DNA of 28,766 nt from Leucogyrophana mollusca (Eukaryota; Basidiomycota; Agaricomycetes; Boletales): assembly GCA_021014945.1 (NCBI GenBank), contig MU266628.1:1-28766 (forward strand). Reading direction: 5' to 3'. Below the pieces are notes generated by a model, which ran no database searches, was not told where the DNA came from, and saw only the letters and a list, made by a program, of their open reading frames with translations. The translations under genes were made by a program, and so were the position numbers. Below are positions 18,069 through 27,462 of the stretch, in pieces (within the stretch, counting starts at the first letter, position 1; every line of letters begins with the position of its first letter).

Positions 18069-19740
18069 CTAGCTCACTCGCTCACTGCTCGGCCTCCGAC
18101 CACTACTACAAGTGCCCCCCCAACAGATGCGACACTCCGGGGTCGCGTCCCGGAATGGGGTGTCTGGCGTACGTGGAAGCGGTGTTTCGCTCGTCGATGG
18201 TAGGGCGTCCACTCCGTAGAGAGGTATGTTGCTGGTTTCGTCCTCTTCCTCCAATTCGACCCTTTCGTTGCGCCCATCTTCTTCTATCCCCATACCACCC
18301 TCATCGTCCTCCGTATCGCCATCACCTCCCGCTCCCCCGGAGACGATATGCTCTTCTTCCAGCGCCTGCGTGTTTGTTTGTGCATCCATTTCCCTTTGTG
18401 CGCGTTCTAACTCGTTTTGTAGTTCTGCTAACAACGTGCTTGTGCACGGAATGAAACAACGAAGCCGGCGAGCGTGGAAATGCCCAGGGATGGGGAACCC
18501 TTCGAGTGTGACGAGGGTATACGAATTAGCACGCTTGGTTGCGATGCGATGAGGCGCTGACCACCTTGGTAAGATTTTGCGCGCGGTTTTGAACGTACTG
18601 TCCAATTCATTAGCGTATACCTGAACTAATTGGCCTGGAGAGAATATCACTTCCCCTGCTTTCGAAAACAGAACTTTTCGATCGAAGGTAGCTTTGCGTT
18701 TTAACGCATGCTCCACCCCATGCGCGTTCGCGTCTGTTCTTTGTTGGGCGACGTATGCAGCGTGGACTGCGACGTCGAACAGTGACGGTGCGTCTTTGGT
18801 CATTGTTTGCGGGGTGCGTGGGGTTTTGATGACGAGTCCCAGAAGTAGCTCTTTCGGCGAGTATTTGAATGCCGGGAGAATATGCTCGTTAAGATGTTCA
18901 ATGGCTGCGTCAAAGTGCTCCGGCCAATTCTTCGGTATGTCTTCGGCTTTCACATCCTTATATTCGTCCTCTCCGAGATCTGGGGCACACGCGCGTTTCA
19001 AGCGTCCTAACAGTTTGCTGTTGGTGCCTTCAACTAATCCATTAATCCATGGGGCATATGCGGCCGTGACGTGATGATGGGTGTCGTGCTGTGCGCACCA
19101 CGCGTCGACCTCCTTATTGTCAAAGTGCGATCCCCCATCTGTCATTAAGGATTCTGGTGAGCGAAACTCGTGGTGTATCTTGTTGAGGCAGTCAACGGTG
19201 GACTTAGCGGTGCCGTGGGTTTTCAGCTTGAACCCCCATACGTGTTGCGAGAAGGTATCCAAGAAGAGCGCTATGGCGTGAAACCCGCCTTTGCCCGCTG
19301 GCATGCTCAGATAATCTCCAACGACGAGTTCGAAGGGGTGGCGTCGTACTATGGGCTCGAGCAGAGAATGTAGGTGCGCGGGTCCGAAGTTTTTACACTT
19401 CCCGCATTCACTGATTGCCGTGGTGACTGAGCGATCCAAACGCGGGCTGTAAATACGATCCATTAGCTTCAATTTCACCAGGTCTCTTCCCCAGTGCCCA
19501 TTGTTGGCGTGTTCATCTCTAGCCAGGTTTGTTGCCTCCGCCTGTGAGACGCACTCCAACTTGCTACGAACTCGTGTGGAGTTGTCATTAGGTACTCGCC
19601 ATAGCTTGCCTTTAGCAATAAAAAAGAACTTCGCTCGATGACGAGCTCTGCGCTTTTCCTTGACTGATTTCTCTGTGTCAAGATCCTGGAGTGCATCAAG
19701 AATCTCTAAGAATAACGGTTCGTCAGCGAACCTTGAGCGT
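18069..19740 (-). CDS. Ty3/gypsy integrase (DD35E), end of pol
   Basis: The enzyme inserts the element's cDNA into the genome. The frame is open from about 19740, near a frame change that separates it from the RT part, to a stop at 18069. After RFADEPLFLEIL and a basic linker comes an HHCC zinc finger: HANNGH, then CGKC (17, 22, 52 and 55 counted from the Leu codon at 19559). The catalytic core has Asp 82 in VVGDYLSM, Asp 141 in MTDGGSHF and Glu 177 in NGLVEGTN; there are exactly 35 residues between Asp 141 and Glu 177. A basic C-terminal domain with LVQVYANELDSTF and RWSAPHRI follows, then an acidic tail (GDGDTEDDEGG). I see no chromodomain. All catalytic residues are intact, in contrast to the other elements here, so this copy is relatively young. 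The product would be made as part of pol if the frame change at about 19735 is not a lesion. Confidence 0.85.
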
Positions 19741-22700
19741 AGCTGTTACGTCTGGTTTCGCTGCCAATACTGAGAAGAGATCGTGCACGATTCCTCGTGA
19801 CGTCTCCCAATCCTCGCTAACCGTCCAACCCGCACCGTCTTTGTCGTCCCGCTCCGTGGCCACGTACTTGCGACTGAGGCCGTCAGCCGCCGCGTTCGTG
19901 ACCCCCGGTCGGTGCCTAACATCGGTGATGTGATGAGCAAGTATGCCATCGCGCCATCGCGCGTGTGCTACGTTCAGTTTCGGGCTTAACAACGTGTCTC
20001 GCAGCGCTTGACAGTCAGTCTCGATCTCTACTGGGGAACCCCAGATGACGTCCGAGAACTGGTCAAGCGCGTACTTCAGCGCTGCAAACTCCAACAAGAA
20101 TGGTTTGTACTTTTCCTCCGTTGGAGAGGTACGTTTCGACGCGTATGCAATTGGGTGGGTCGTTGTGACCGTTTTCCCCGAGGGGCCTGTAGCTGTGAAC
20201 CTTTGCGCCAATATGGCACCGAAGCCGTCTTTGGACCTGTCAGAGATGACTATGAACGGGGTACCGTCGAACCTTGGTCCCTTGAGGACCGGTTCTGATA
20301 GTAGGATACGTTTCAGCTCCATGAAGGTAGCTGTGTGTTTGTCCGACCAATGTCTAGCCAGCATTGTGGTGCGTAGATGCTGGCGATACCTCCTTTTGCC
20401 TATCTGTTGCCCCCCTGGCGGCGTGCCCAGTTTCCGCACCAGGTCCGTCAATGGTGCTGCAACTCGGGCATAGTCCTTGATGAGGGGCCTGAAATATCCC
20501 GTTAGCCCGAGGAATTGCATTAAGTTATGCAGCGTTTGTGGTACGGCCCAGTCGGCTACCGCGGAGAGTTTCGCGAGGTCTGGGCGAACCCCTTCGCGTC
20601 CGACACGGGCGCCCGCGAATACCGCCTCCGTCATGAAGAGTTTCGTTTTCTGCGGGGAGAGTGATAGCCTTTTTTCACGAACACGTTCCATGAACTTACA
20701 TGGGCGATTCAACTTTTCGTCGAAGTCATCTCCAGCCATCCCGGTGTCGTCTACGAATAGATCGTATAAGATCCCGATTTGGTCCTTCAATGCTATCGCT
20801 GTCATGTCACCAAACGTCGTAGGAGCCCCCGTAAGGCCAAATGGCATCCGGCAGTAGCAATCGTATCCCCTTCCTTCCGTGTAGAACGCGATATACGGTT
20901 GAGTATCTTCGTCTATCAGTATCGCGTAGAAGCCTGCAGCGAAATCTATGATACTTATCCACCGATGGCCTGCTAAGCATTGTTGTTTTTCCCTTATATC
21001 GCCTTGGGGTAACGGCGGTATTTGGCTCGCCCGATTGACCTCGGCGAAATTTTGACATATGCGCCACTTCGGTGGAGTGTTTGAGCTCGCTTTGGATGCA
21101 GTAGACGGCGGGGGTCGGGGGGGAAGGTCATCCTGGGCTGGTAGTCCGAGCCGTGTGCACTGGTCGTTAACCCAATGCCAGAGCTCCTCGATTGCTAACC
21201 CTTCCGACGAATGCGCCTTTTGCGCGAGGACTGTGGGGCTAACAGCCTTCACCTCTTCAGGCGCGATTCTACGGATTATGCCTGCCGCCGCCATCTCGTT
21301 AAGGCGCTCGTACAAATAGGCCCGTTGAGGTGGCGTGAGCGGTCGCTGGTTGACTTTAGTCGAGAACGTTGTTCCCTCTGGAAATGAGAGCTTGAACGTT
21401 TTGAAGTCGACTGGGTAAACCTCGCGAATAGACAGAGCAAAGTTGTCAGCGTAGTGCTTGATCATGTCACGTACTCTGTTCCTTTGCTCTTCTGTTAGAT
21501 CGTTCCCTATTTCAACTAGACGTAAGATCTCCGCGACCCGTGCAGGTGCGTGTGGATTTTTGTGTCTCGTGTAGATGTCTTCGTCCGTCGCTAGCGGGAT
21601 TGCGAAGTCAGGTATTTCACCTGGGGGCGCATCAGAGGGAGCGAAGGGGGTTGGGTGTTCGCTGGGTGATGCGAAGAGCACAGGCGTGCATGGTGACTGT
21701 GATGACGTGTCCGCTATGGGTTTGACGAGCGGCCTTTTGTCTGCAATCACGACGTGTGCGCCTGTTTGTGACAGATCCTCGGCGCGTCTGTGGACATTAG
21801 CTGCATGGGTACTATCGAACTTGTATACGTAGTGCTCGTCAACGCTAACCGCTGCGGCTGTATCGACCGGTACTGTTTGGTCTGCGGGGATAGAGACAAC
21901 TAGAAATAAGGATGTGGGGGTAGGTGGCTCAGGCTGTGCCGTAGACGTATGTGTGTCTGATGGAGCAGTGTCTGTACTAGGTGGGGGGAATTGCATATAA
22001 GTGCCTTTTGGTGGTTCATTTTGGGATCCATAAAGGTTCGGTATGACTGTAATCTCGGGTGTCGTGGGTATGGAGATCACGTCCGATCCATAGTCATGTA
22101 CTGCCCCTATTTGTTCGAGCAAGGGTTTCCCAATCAATATAGACCAATTTCCGCCGCTAGGGAATACTTCGAAGGTCGTTTTAACGCAGACGTCGCCCCA
22201 TCTGACGGTGCCTTTCCATATTCCTTGTGACTTTACTTTCGTGCCGTCAGCCATGCGCAGTACACGCTGAGATGAAATTAGGGAACGTAGCCTGCGTGCA
22301 GCTTTGTGAAACACGGCGGTGTCTATCGCATTGATCATTGCTCCGTTGTCAACGTTGCTATGAAATGACGACATTACGCCTTTTGGTCCGTATAAACAGA
22401 GTTGCGTTATGAAGGGTTTGCTTTCGCTTAGCACTCGGAGTGCTCCCTCCACCGTGTAGACGTCAGTAGGTTCTATTCCCGACTCTAGCGTAGATACACC
22501 ACTCAGCGTAGTAGGTATGACTCCCCCAGGAGGATTCTGAGGTTCCGTGGGCTGTGTATGAGTAGACGAGGAAGCGGACACGTCGGTAGGTGTAAGGGAT
22601 AAAGCAGCAGTAAATGAGGAAGCAAGTGCGTTGGCAGGCGTGAGAGGTAAAGCAGAAGTGTTGGAAGTAGCTGAGGCAGTAGGTGCGTCGACAGATATAA

Positions 22701-23169
22701 GTGATGAAGCAGAAGTACCGCCAGTCGCGCCCAACATGTCAGTTTCTAGCAATACTGCTTCCCCGAACGGTGACAGAGGTTCGATAATGGGTAGAGCGGC
22801 GTTAAGTTCACGAGACGCAGAGGGAGAGATAAAAGCAAGCATGGAGTCATTATGAACAAGTTCGGAGTCAACAGTGGAAGCAGCAGATGAAGGGATAGCC
22901 GATACGAGTTCAGAATCAATAAGAGAAGCAGAAGCAGAGGAAATGGACGAGACGAGTTCTGATGTGGGAATGGACGGCGAAGCCGCCGAAGACAATACAT
23001 TGGGTGTAGAACCCATGGAATCAATGTTAGACGCGAGGTCTGCAAAGCTAGTCGAGCTTGCAAACGTGGTGTCAACAGCGTTCAGGCTCTCCGGTTCTGA
23101 TGGGGCATTCGTCGTGTATGAAGCAAGCTCATGTACGATCTGACTTGGGACTGCAGGATATCCCATCAT
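19723..23169 (-). CDS. Ty3/gypsy pol: protease, reverse transcriptase, RNase H
   Basis: An open frame of 1148 codons starts at ATG 23169-23167 (MMGYPAVPSQ), overlapping the gag stop. The first 240 or so residues are Ser/Thr/Ala-rich low complexity. An aspartic-protease-like segment follows, with DNGA at 274-277 and ILIGKPLL near 344. RT begins around residue 580: the first catalytic Asp is D742 (ISIIDFAAGFYA), RMPFGLTGAPTTF is at about 774, and the catalytic box is FVDD at 805-808. RNase H has D977 (SDRSKDGFGA), E1027, D1052 (ETDCQAL) and D1096 (AADGLSR). All key residues are present. The frame ends in TGA at 19723 just after a point where the integrase frame takes over, so one frame change separates it from the integrase. 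That may be a mutation, since programmed shifting is not usual at this place. The sequence is rich in CG dinucleotides, unlike its neighbours. Confidence 0.88.
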   Translation of the reverse strand: MMGYPAVPSQIVHELASYTTNAPSEPESLNAVDTTFASSTSFADLASNIDSMGSTPNVLSSAASPSIPTSELVSSISSASASLIDSELVSAIPSSAASTVDSELVHNDSMLAFISPSASRELNAALPIIEPLSPFGEAVLLETDMLGATGGTSASSLISVDAPTASATSNTSALPLTPANALASSFTAALSLTPTDVSASSSTHTQPTEPQNPPGGVIPTTLSGVSTLESGIEPTDVYTVEGALRVLSESKPFITQLCLYGPKGVMSSFHSNVDNGAMINAIDTAVFHKAARRLRSLISSQRVLRMADGTKVKSQGIWKGTVRWGDVCVKTTFEVFPSGGNWSILIGKPLLEQIGAVHDYGSDVISIPTTPEITVIPNLYGSQNEPPKGTYMQFPPPSTDTAPSDTHTSTAQPEPPTPTSLFLVVSIPADQTVPVDTAAAVSVDEHYVYKFDSTHAANVHRRAEDLSQTGAHVVIADKRPLVKPIADTSSQSPCTPVLFASPSEHPTPFAPSDAPPGEIPDFAIPLATDEDIYTRHKNPHAPARVAEILRLVEIGNDLTEEQRNRVRDMIKHYADNFALSIREVYPVDFKTFKLSFPEGTTFSTKVNQRPLTPPQRAYLYERLNEMAAAGIIRRIAPEEVKAVSPTVLAQKAHSSEGLAIEELWHWVNDQCTRLGLPAQDDLPPRPPPSTASKASSNTPPKWRICQNFAEVNRASQIPPLPQGDIREKQQCLAGHRWISIIDFAAGFYAILIDEDTQPYIAFYTEGRGYDCYCRMPFGLTGAPTTFGDMTAIALKDQIGILYDLFVDDTGMAGDDFDEKLNRPCKFMERVREKRLSLSPQKTKLFMTEAVFAGARVGREGVRPDLAKLSAVADWAVPQTLHNLMQFLGLTGYFRPLIKDYARVAAPLTDLVRKLGTPPGGQQIGKRRYRQHLRTTMLARHWSDKHTATFMELKRILLSEPVLKGPRFDGTPFIVISDRSKDGFGAILAQRFTATGPSGKTVTTTHPIAYASKRTSPTEEKYKPFLLEFAALKYALDQFSDVIWGSPVEIETDCQALRDTLLSPKLNVAHARWRDGILAHHITDVRHRPGVTNAAADGLSRKYVATERDDKDGAGWTVSEDWETSRGIVHDLFSVLAAKPDVTATLKVR

Positions 23170-23536
23170 TGTTGCAGTCCCTGGTCGTTTCCCTGCAACT
23201 CGGGGTAATAATCACCATATTGCTGGAAATAAGGGCTGTACACCTGCTCATACCTGCCGAAAGCAGGGATTTGTGTGCTGGCTGAAACATATTGAACCGG
23301 GGTTGACAGTCCCGGTGACCCGAAGGTCCCTCCCAATGCGCGCCCGACTAATCGGGACACGATTGAGCGCCAATGCGTTTCTTGCGCGGGGACTGGGGTG
23401 TTGCGGCACTCATGCTGTCGGTGGACCGGCAGAGTCACTGTTCCGCACCCGAAACACTCCTGAGATCCCAACGGTGCCGTACCGGGACGCAGTGGGTAGG
23501 GGCGGTTTGAATTGGGCAAAGCGTCTTGGCCGTGGC

Positions 23537-23541
23537 GGGCA
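23537..23541. repeat. Target-site duplication GGGCA, left copy
   Basis: GGGCA at 23537-23541 is repeated exactly at 23877-23881 on the other side of the LTR. Five base pairs is the usual duplication of copia integrases. Confidence 0.9.
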
Positions 23542-23876
23542 TGTTCGTTCTGGTGATTCCGCACTCTCTGGTGCGCACTGCCTCTATCCTGTGCACTGCT
23601 GTGCACACTGCTACTGTACAGCTTCTTCTTGCTATGCTGCACTGATACCTAATGCTGTACTCACTGCATTGCTGTGTTGGCTGTGTACACACAGCCCTTA
23701 CTGTAGATATATAGCTACGACGTCCATAGTTAGTTCCCTAGTTACTTACTCTGGACTTCAGGTATGCTGTACTTATGATCCTACAGAATATAGTTACTTA
23801 CTCTGGACTTCAGTCCCAGTGTTTAAGGCAGCCCCCTAGTGGCTATTTCGCTCCTCAAGCTCTCTGAGCTTTAACA
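23542..23876 (+). mobile_element. Copia-family solo LTR (335 bp)
   Basis: It starts TGTTCGTTCTGGTGATTCC and ends GAGCTTTAACA, with TG..CA termini and perfect 5-bp target duplications, so both ends are certain. Inside are GTGCACTGCTGTGCAC palindromic segments, a TAGATATATAGCTA TATA-like element, and two direct copies of GTTACTTACTCTGGAC about 60 bp apart. No internal coding sequence accompanies it, so it is a solo LTR. It splits the minus-strand gypsy gag. Confidence 0.92.
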
Positions 23877-24339
23877 GGGCATGCCAGTCCGACACTTGCT
23901 GTTCGTATGCTGCGCGCCCTGCCTCCGTATCTGGATGGTGAGGTAGCGTTGTCCACTGCGACGCCATTTTGGTACGATCGACTGACGGAGTGTGATTCGG
24001 CGATGGAGTCTGAGGTGGTTGTCCATACCTGTAGAACAGGTTGGCGCAGGGTACTGGCGTGTTGCTTGGGCCGAACAGCGTTCTTCCTCCGGGCGTTGGG
24101 AACGGTCTTGGCTGGACCGGAGTTGCCGGAGGTGCAATTGGCTGTTGCATGAACATTTGTCCTGGAGCTGCTTGGGTAGGCGTGGGCTGCTGCAACGGGA
24201 GTGCGTTTTGTTGCATGAACTGTGCTGGCATTGGTCCTGAGCGTTGTGGCTGACGATACGCAGGTGGTGCTGGGTAGGTTGTATTGAGCTGCGCGAACTG
24301 TTGACGGAGTGTGGTTGTAGGGGAGTCCAGTGCGCGCCC

Positions 24340-26294
24340 TTCGCTCCCTGCTCCATTGGCTGACAATCCTGTCTATGTCCCTGCTGATTCTGACTCTGAT
24401 GAGGCTGATGATGCGCTGGATCATGGGGGAGATATGGGCCCACCAGCTGTACCTCCACCTCCTGCTGTTGAGCCTGGTGTGCCTGCTATTGATCCAGCTC
24501 CTCCTGCGCCTCCACAAGCTCCTGTTCATGCTCCAGCCCCTGCTCGACCGCCTGCTGCTGTCCCTGCGCATCCTCGGCCTCCCAGTCCTGTTGGCATTGG
24601 TGCCAGACTCCCAGCTCGAAGCAGGAAGCCTCCTCGCGAATGGTGGAAGCTGTCTCCTGTGCGGCTAGTTGACAATGTGGACGATGAAACAGAGGATGCT
24701 GACTGCAGCATGGAGATTGCCTTCTCTACCTCATCCCCAGCTGAACCCATGTCGTTTGCAGAGGCAATGCGTTGTCCTGATGCAGAACAGTGGCGCCAGG
24801 CTGCACTGGAAGAGCTAGCAGCGCACAAGAGCAATGGCACCTGGAGAATCGTCCCCAGGCCCACTGATCACAAGGTCATTGGCTCAAAGTGGGTGTTTAA
24901 GGTGAAGCGCAATGCTGATGGCTCCATTGAGCGCTACAAGGGCCGTCTTGTGGCCAAAGGCTACAACCAGCGCCCTGGTTTTGATTACCTTGAGATCTTC
25001 GCCCCCACAGTTCGCAGTCCTCGCCATGGCAGCTATCCATGACATGCATCTGCGCTCCATCGACGTCTCCCATGCCTATCTCAATGGGGAGATGGATTGC
25101 GACGTTTATATGGAGCAGCCCGAAGGTTTTGCAGAAGGAGATGCAAAGAAGATGGTCTGTGCACTGGACAAGTTGATCTATGGCACCAAACAGGGCGGAA
25201 ACCGCTGGAACAAGAAGATGTGCGCTGTTCTGGAGCTCCTAGGCTTCACACAGACATATTCTGACGCTTCCATCTATGTCTATGCAAGAGGTGATGTCCG
25301 GATCATTCTCCCAGTCTATGTGGATGATATGACCTTCGCATCGAAATCCCTCACTGCCATCGACCAGATCATCACTGAACTGTCTAAGCACTTCAAGTTG
25401 CGCGACCTTGGGCCTACCACACAGCTGCTAGGCATCAAGATCGATCGGGATCGCTCCAAACACTCTATATCTCTCTCCCAGCGCCAGTACACCCTGGATC
25501 TACTCGAGCGCTTTGGCATGTCAGACTGCAAGCCAGTGTCCACTCCTATGCTGCCCAATTCGCACTTAACTCGCTCTATGACGACCCCAGAGGATAGGAA
25601 ACTCATGGCAAGCGTTCCCTATGGTGAAGCGGTCGGTTCTGTGAACTATCTCGCGTCCTGCACTCGTCCTGACATCGCCTACACTGTGAGCACCCTTGCT
25701 CAATTCATCGCTGATCCTGGCCTCGCCCATTGGAGCGCTATGAAGCACTTGCTGCGCTATCTGAAGGGCACCCTCAACTTCTGCATTGTCTACCAGCCAG
25801 ATCCACACTCAGACGAGCTATTCTCGACGTTCTCTGATGCAGATCATGGTGGCTGCAAGGACACAGGGCGATCAACTGGTGGTTACCTTGTCAAGATTGG
25901 CACTGGTGCTGTCTCCTGGCGCTCGAAGCTGCAAGACACCATCGCTCTGTCTACTACTGAAGCAGAGTACATCGCTGCAGTAGAAGCAGGCAAGGAGATA
26001 GTCTGGCTGCGCAAACTGCTGCAGGAGATGGGCTTTCCTCCTGACGCTCCCTCTGTGCTTCGCATTGATAACCAGTCAGCCATACAGGTTGCCAAGCACC
26101 CAGAGCACCATGGACACATGAAACACCTGGATCTGCGCTTCTACTGGCTTCGAGACACTGTGGACAAGCAGATCATCGCACCTGCCTTTGTGCCCACTGT
26201 GGATCAGCCTGCAGACCTGCTCACAAAGCCATTGCATCGCATCAAGGTCGAGTTATTCCGGCCTATGTTTGGCCTGGTGCCACGGACTTCCTGA
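24340..26294 (+). pseudogene. Ty1/copia reverse transcriptase and RNase H, 5'-truncated and frameshifted
   Basis: The left end of this copia fragment is at about 24340-24370. A Pro/Ala-rich linker (DHGGDMGPPAVPPPPAVEPG; GIGARLPARSRKPPREWW) leads to the RT: FAEAMRCPDAEQWRQA, GTWRIVPRP, VIGSKWVFKVKRNADGSI and KGYNQRPGFDYLEIFAP. The frame then breaks at about 25010-25020, where a short deletion falls between APTVR and VLAMAA. In the next frame the RT continues with IDVSHAYLNGEMD (first Asp), then YVDD at 25317-25328. RNase H has FSDADHGG, GRSTGGYLV and LSTTEAEYIA. The end, QPADLLTKPLHR, is typical of copia and stops at 26294. Gag, protease and integrase are absent on this strand here; an inverted integrase block lies beyond the LTR. 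Confidence 0.88.
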
Positions 26295-26309
26295 TTGCCA
26301 GATGTACGC

Positions 26310-26322
26310 AATCATGGGGGAG
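26310..26322 (+). other. Polypurine tract before the copia 3' LTR
   Basis: The sequence AATCATGGGGGAG ends directly at the TG of the LTR at 26323. A G-rich purine run in this place primes plus-strand DNA synthesis in LTR retrotransposons, so the LTR to the right is the element's own 3' LTR. Confidence 0.8.
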
Positions 26323-26650
26323 TGTTCGTTCTAGTGATTCCGCACCTCCTGGTGTGCACTGGTGCGCACTGCCATTACCCTATGCACTGCAGTGCATGCT
26401 GTGACTGTACAGCTTGTTTCCTTGCTATGCTTCGCTTCAGAGACTTACTGTACTGCCTTATTGCTGTGTTGGCTGTGTAGCATAGCCTCTACTGTAGATA
26501 TATAGATACATCGAGTCCATAGTTCGTTTCCCTTTGGTTACTTACTCTGGACTGCTAGGTATGCTACTATATGCGCTCATACTGCTAATATATTGGTTAC
26601 TTACTCTGGACTGCTAGTTCTGGTGGCTAGTTAGCTTCCCAGCATTAACA
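26323..26650 (+). mobile_element. Copia 3' LTR (328 bp)
   Basis: It begins TGTTCGTTCTAGTGATTCC and ends CAGCATTAACA, and is related along its length to the solo LTR at 23542. It has the same TAGATATATAGATA element and the same two GTTACTTACTCTGGAC direct repeats. It is preceded by the polypurine tract of the RT/RNase H fragment. Immediately to the right, inverted integrase sequence starts at 26651 with GGTGC, which would be one target copy; the matching copy on the left was not found because the element's 5' end is missing. Confidence 0.88.
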
Positions 26651-27303
26651 GGTGCAATAGCAGGGTGGTGCGCAATGGCAGGATTTAGAGCAGGTGGTGC
26701 GATGACTAGAAGGGGTGCAGTGGCAGGCTTCTTAGAGAGAGGGAAGTACCTCTCATCGTAATCAGCGCGTTCTGAGATGATGGTGCGCTTGGTGGTCGGG
26801 TTGTAGAACTTCCAGCCCTTGTAGCCAGGAGGATAGCCAATAAACACGCATTTCTCCATATGAGGGGCAAGCACAGCTCTCTTGTCCTTCTGGATAGGCA
26901 CATAGGCAGTGCAGCCCCAAACGTGCAGATGGGAGACATCTGGCTTGTTTCCATGCCACAGCTCATAGGGTGTCGCATTCTCCACAGCACCTGTAGAGCA
27001 CCTGTTCCAGACATGGACCAGGGCAGCCAGGTATTCTCTCCAGAACACCTTGGCCATCCCTGATTCATCTAGCATAGCAGTAATTCGCTCTGCCAGGACT
27101 CTGTTGGCCTTCTCTGCAACTCCATTCTGCTGAGGCCTGTTTCGCACTGTGTGCTGGCGCATAATGCCACAGGCGGTGGTGTGCTTTAGGAACTCGTTGG
27201 ACATGTATTCTCCGCCCTGTTCATCCCTTAGGACCTTGATTTTGCGCCCAGTCTGGTTCTCAGCACAGGCCTGGAATTCTTTGAAGGCAGAGAAGGTGTC
27301 TGA
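26651..27303 (-). pseudogene. Copia integrase core fragment, inverted
   Basis: On the minus strand the fragment begins SDTFSAFKEFQACAENQTGR and reads LRDEQGGEYMSNEF, QHTVRNRPQQNGVAEKANR, then FWREYLAALVHVWNRC, TPYELWHGNKPDVSHLHVWG, and CVFIGYPPGYKGWKFY, the standard order of a copia integrase core and C-terminal domain. It stays open to a Pro/Ala-rich linker (APPALNPAIAHHPAIAP) at the LTR edge. Thirty-five residues before the Glu of NGVAEK stands a Glu, in DEQGGEY, where copia integrases have the second catalytic Asp. The zinc finger and the first catalytic Asp are missing. Strand is opposite to all other copia coding parts here. Confidence 0.85.
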
Positions 27304-27462
27304 TGTACAGCCTTTCTTGCTATGCCTCACTTGCTGTACATCCTGTACTCACTGCCATGCTGTGTTAGCTGTGCATGCACAGCCCATACTGTAGATATAT
27401 AGCTCCGACGTCCATAGTTAGTTTCCCTTAGATCCTTACTCTGGACAATAGTCCCAGTGTTT
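27304..27462 (+). mobile_element. Copia LTR fragment, both ends truncated
   Basis: It begins inside the LTR at TGTACAGCCTTTCTTGC and ends at CAGTCCCAGTGTTTA, keeping TAGATATATAGCTC and one CTTACTCTGGAC. It lacks the first 80 or so bases and the last 40 or so of the full LTR and the second direct repeat. No target duplication flanks it, so deletion or recombination shaped both edges. Confidence 0.8.

Larger units (their letters stand above)
23166..24366 (-). pseudogene. Ty3/gypsy gag, 5'-truncated and interrupted by a copia solo LTR
   Basis: Gag part of the minus-strand gypsy element. The right piece (about 24330-23882) is Gln/Pro/Ala-rich, reading FMQQNALPLQQPTPTQAAPG and ending EQQVSDWHA at the LTR edge. 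The left piece (23536-23166) continues RHGQDALPNSNRP and carries a zinc-knuckle-like CFGCGTVTLPVHRQHEC, then ends DQGLQQ and a TGA at 23168-23166. Between them lies the LTR at 23542-23876 with GGGCA on both sides; across one GGGCA the two pieces share one frame. The TGA overlaps the start ATG of pol as ATGATG, so gag and pol are in different frames. The 5' part of gag is missing: at about 24340 plus-strand copia sequence takes over. No capsid domain is visible in what remains. Confidence 0.7.

Noticed and set aside
18226..19373. Several plus-strand frames of 66-126 codons
   Set aside because: All are antisense to the DD35E integrase and share no homology features; the integrase strand is certain.
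23273..23839. 188-codon plus-strand frame
   Set aside because: It runs from the antisense of gypsy gag into the copia LTR, so it spans an insertion boundary and cannot be a real gene.
26295..26480. 61-codon frame at the start of the copia 3' LTR
   Set aside because: It covers the polypurine tract and U3, and similar frames recur only because the LTR recurs (23542, 28511).
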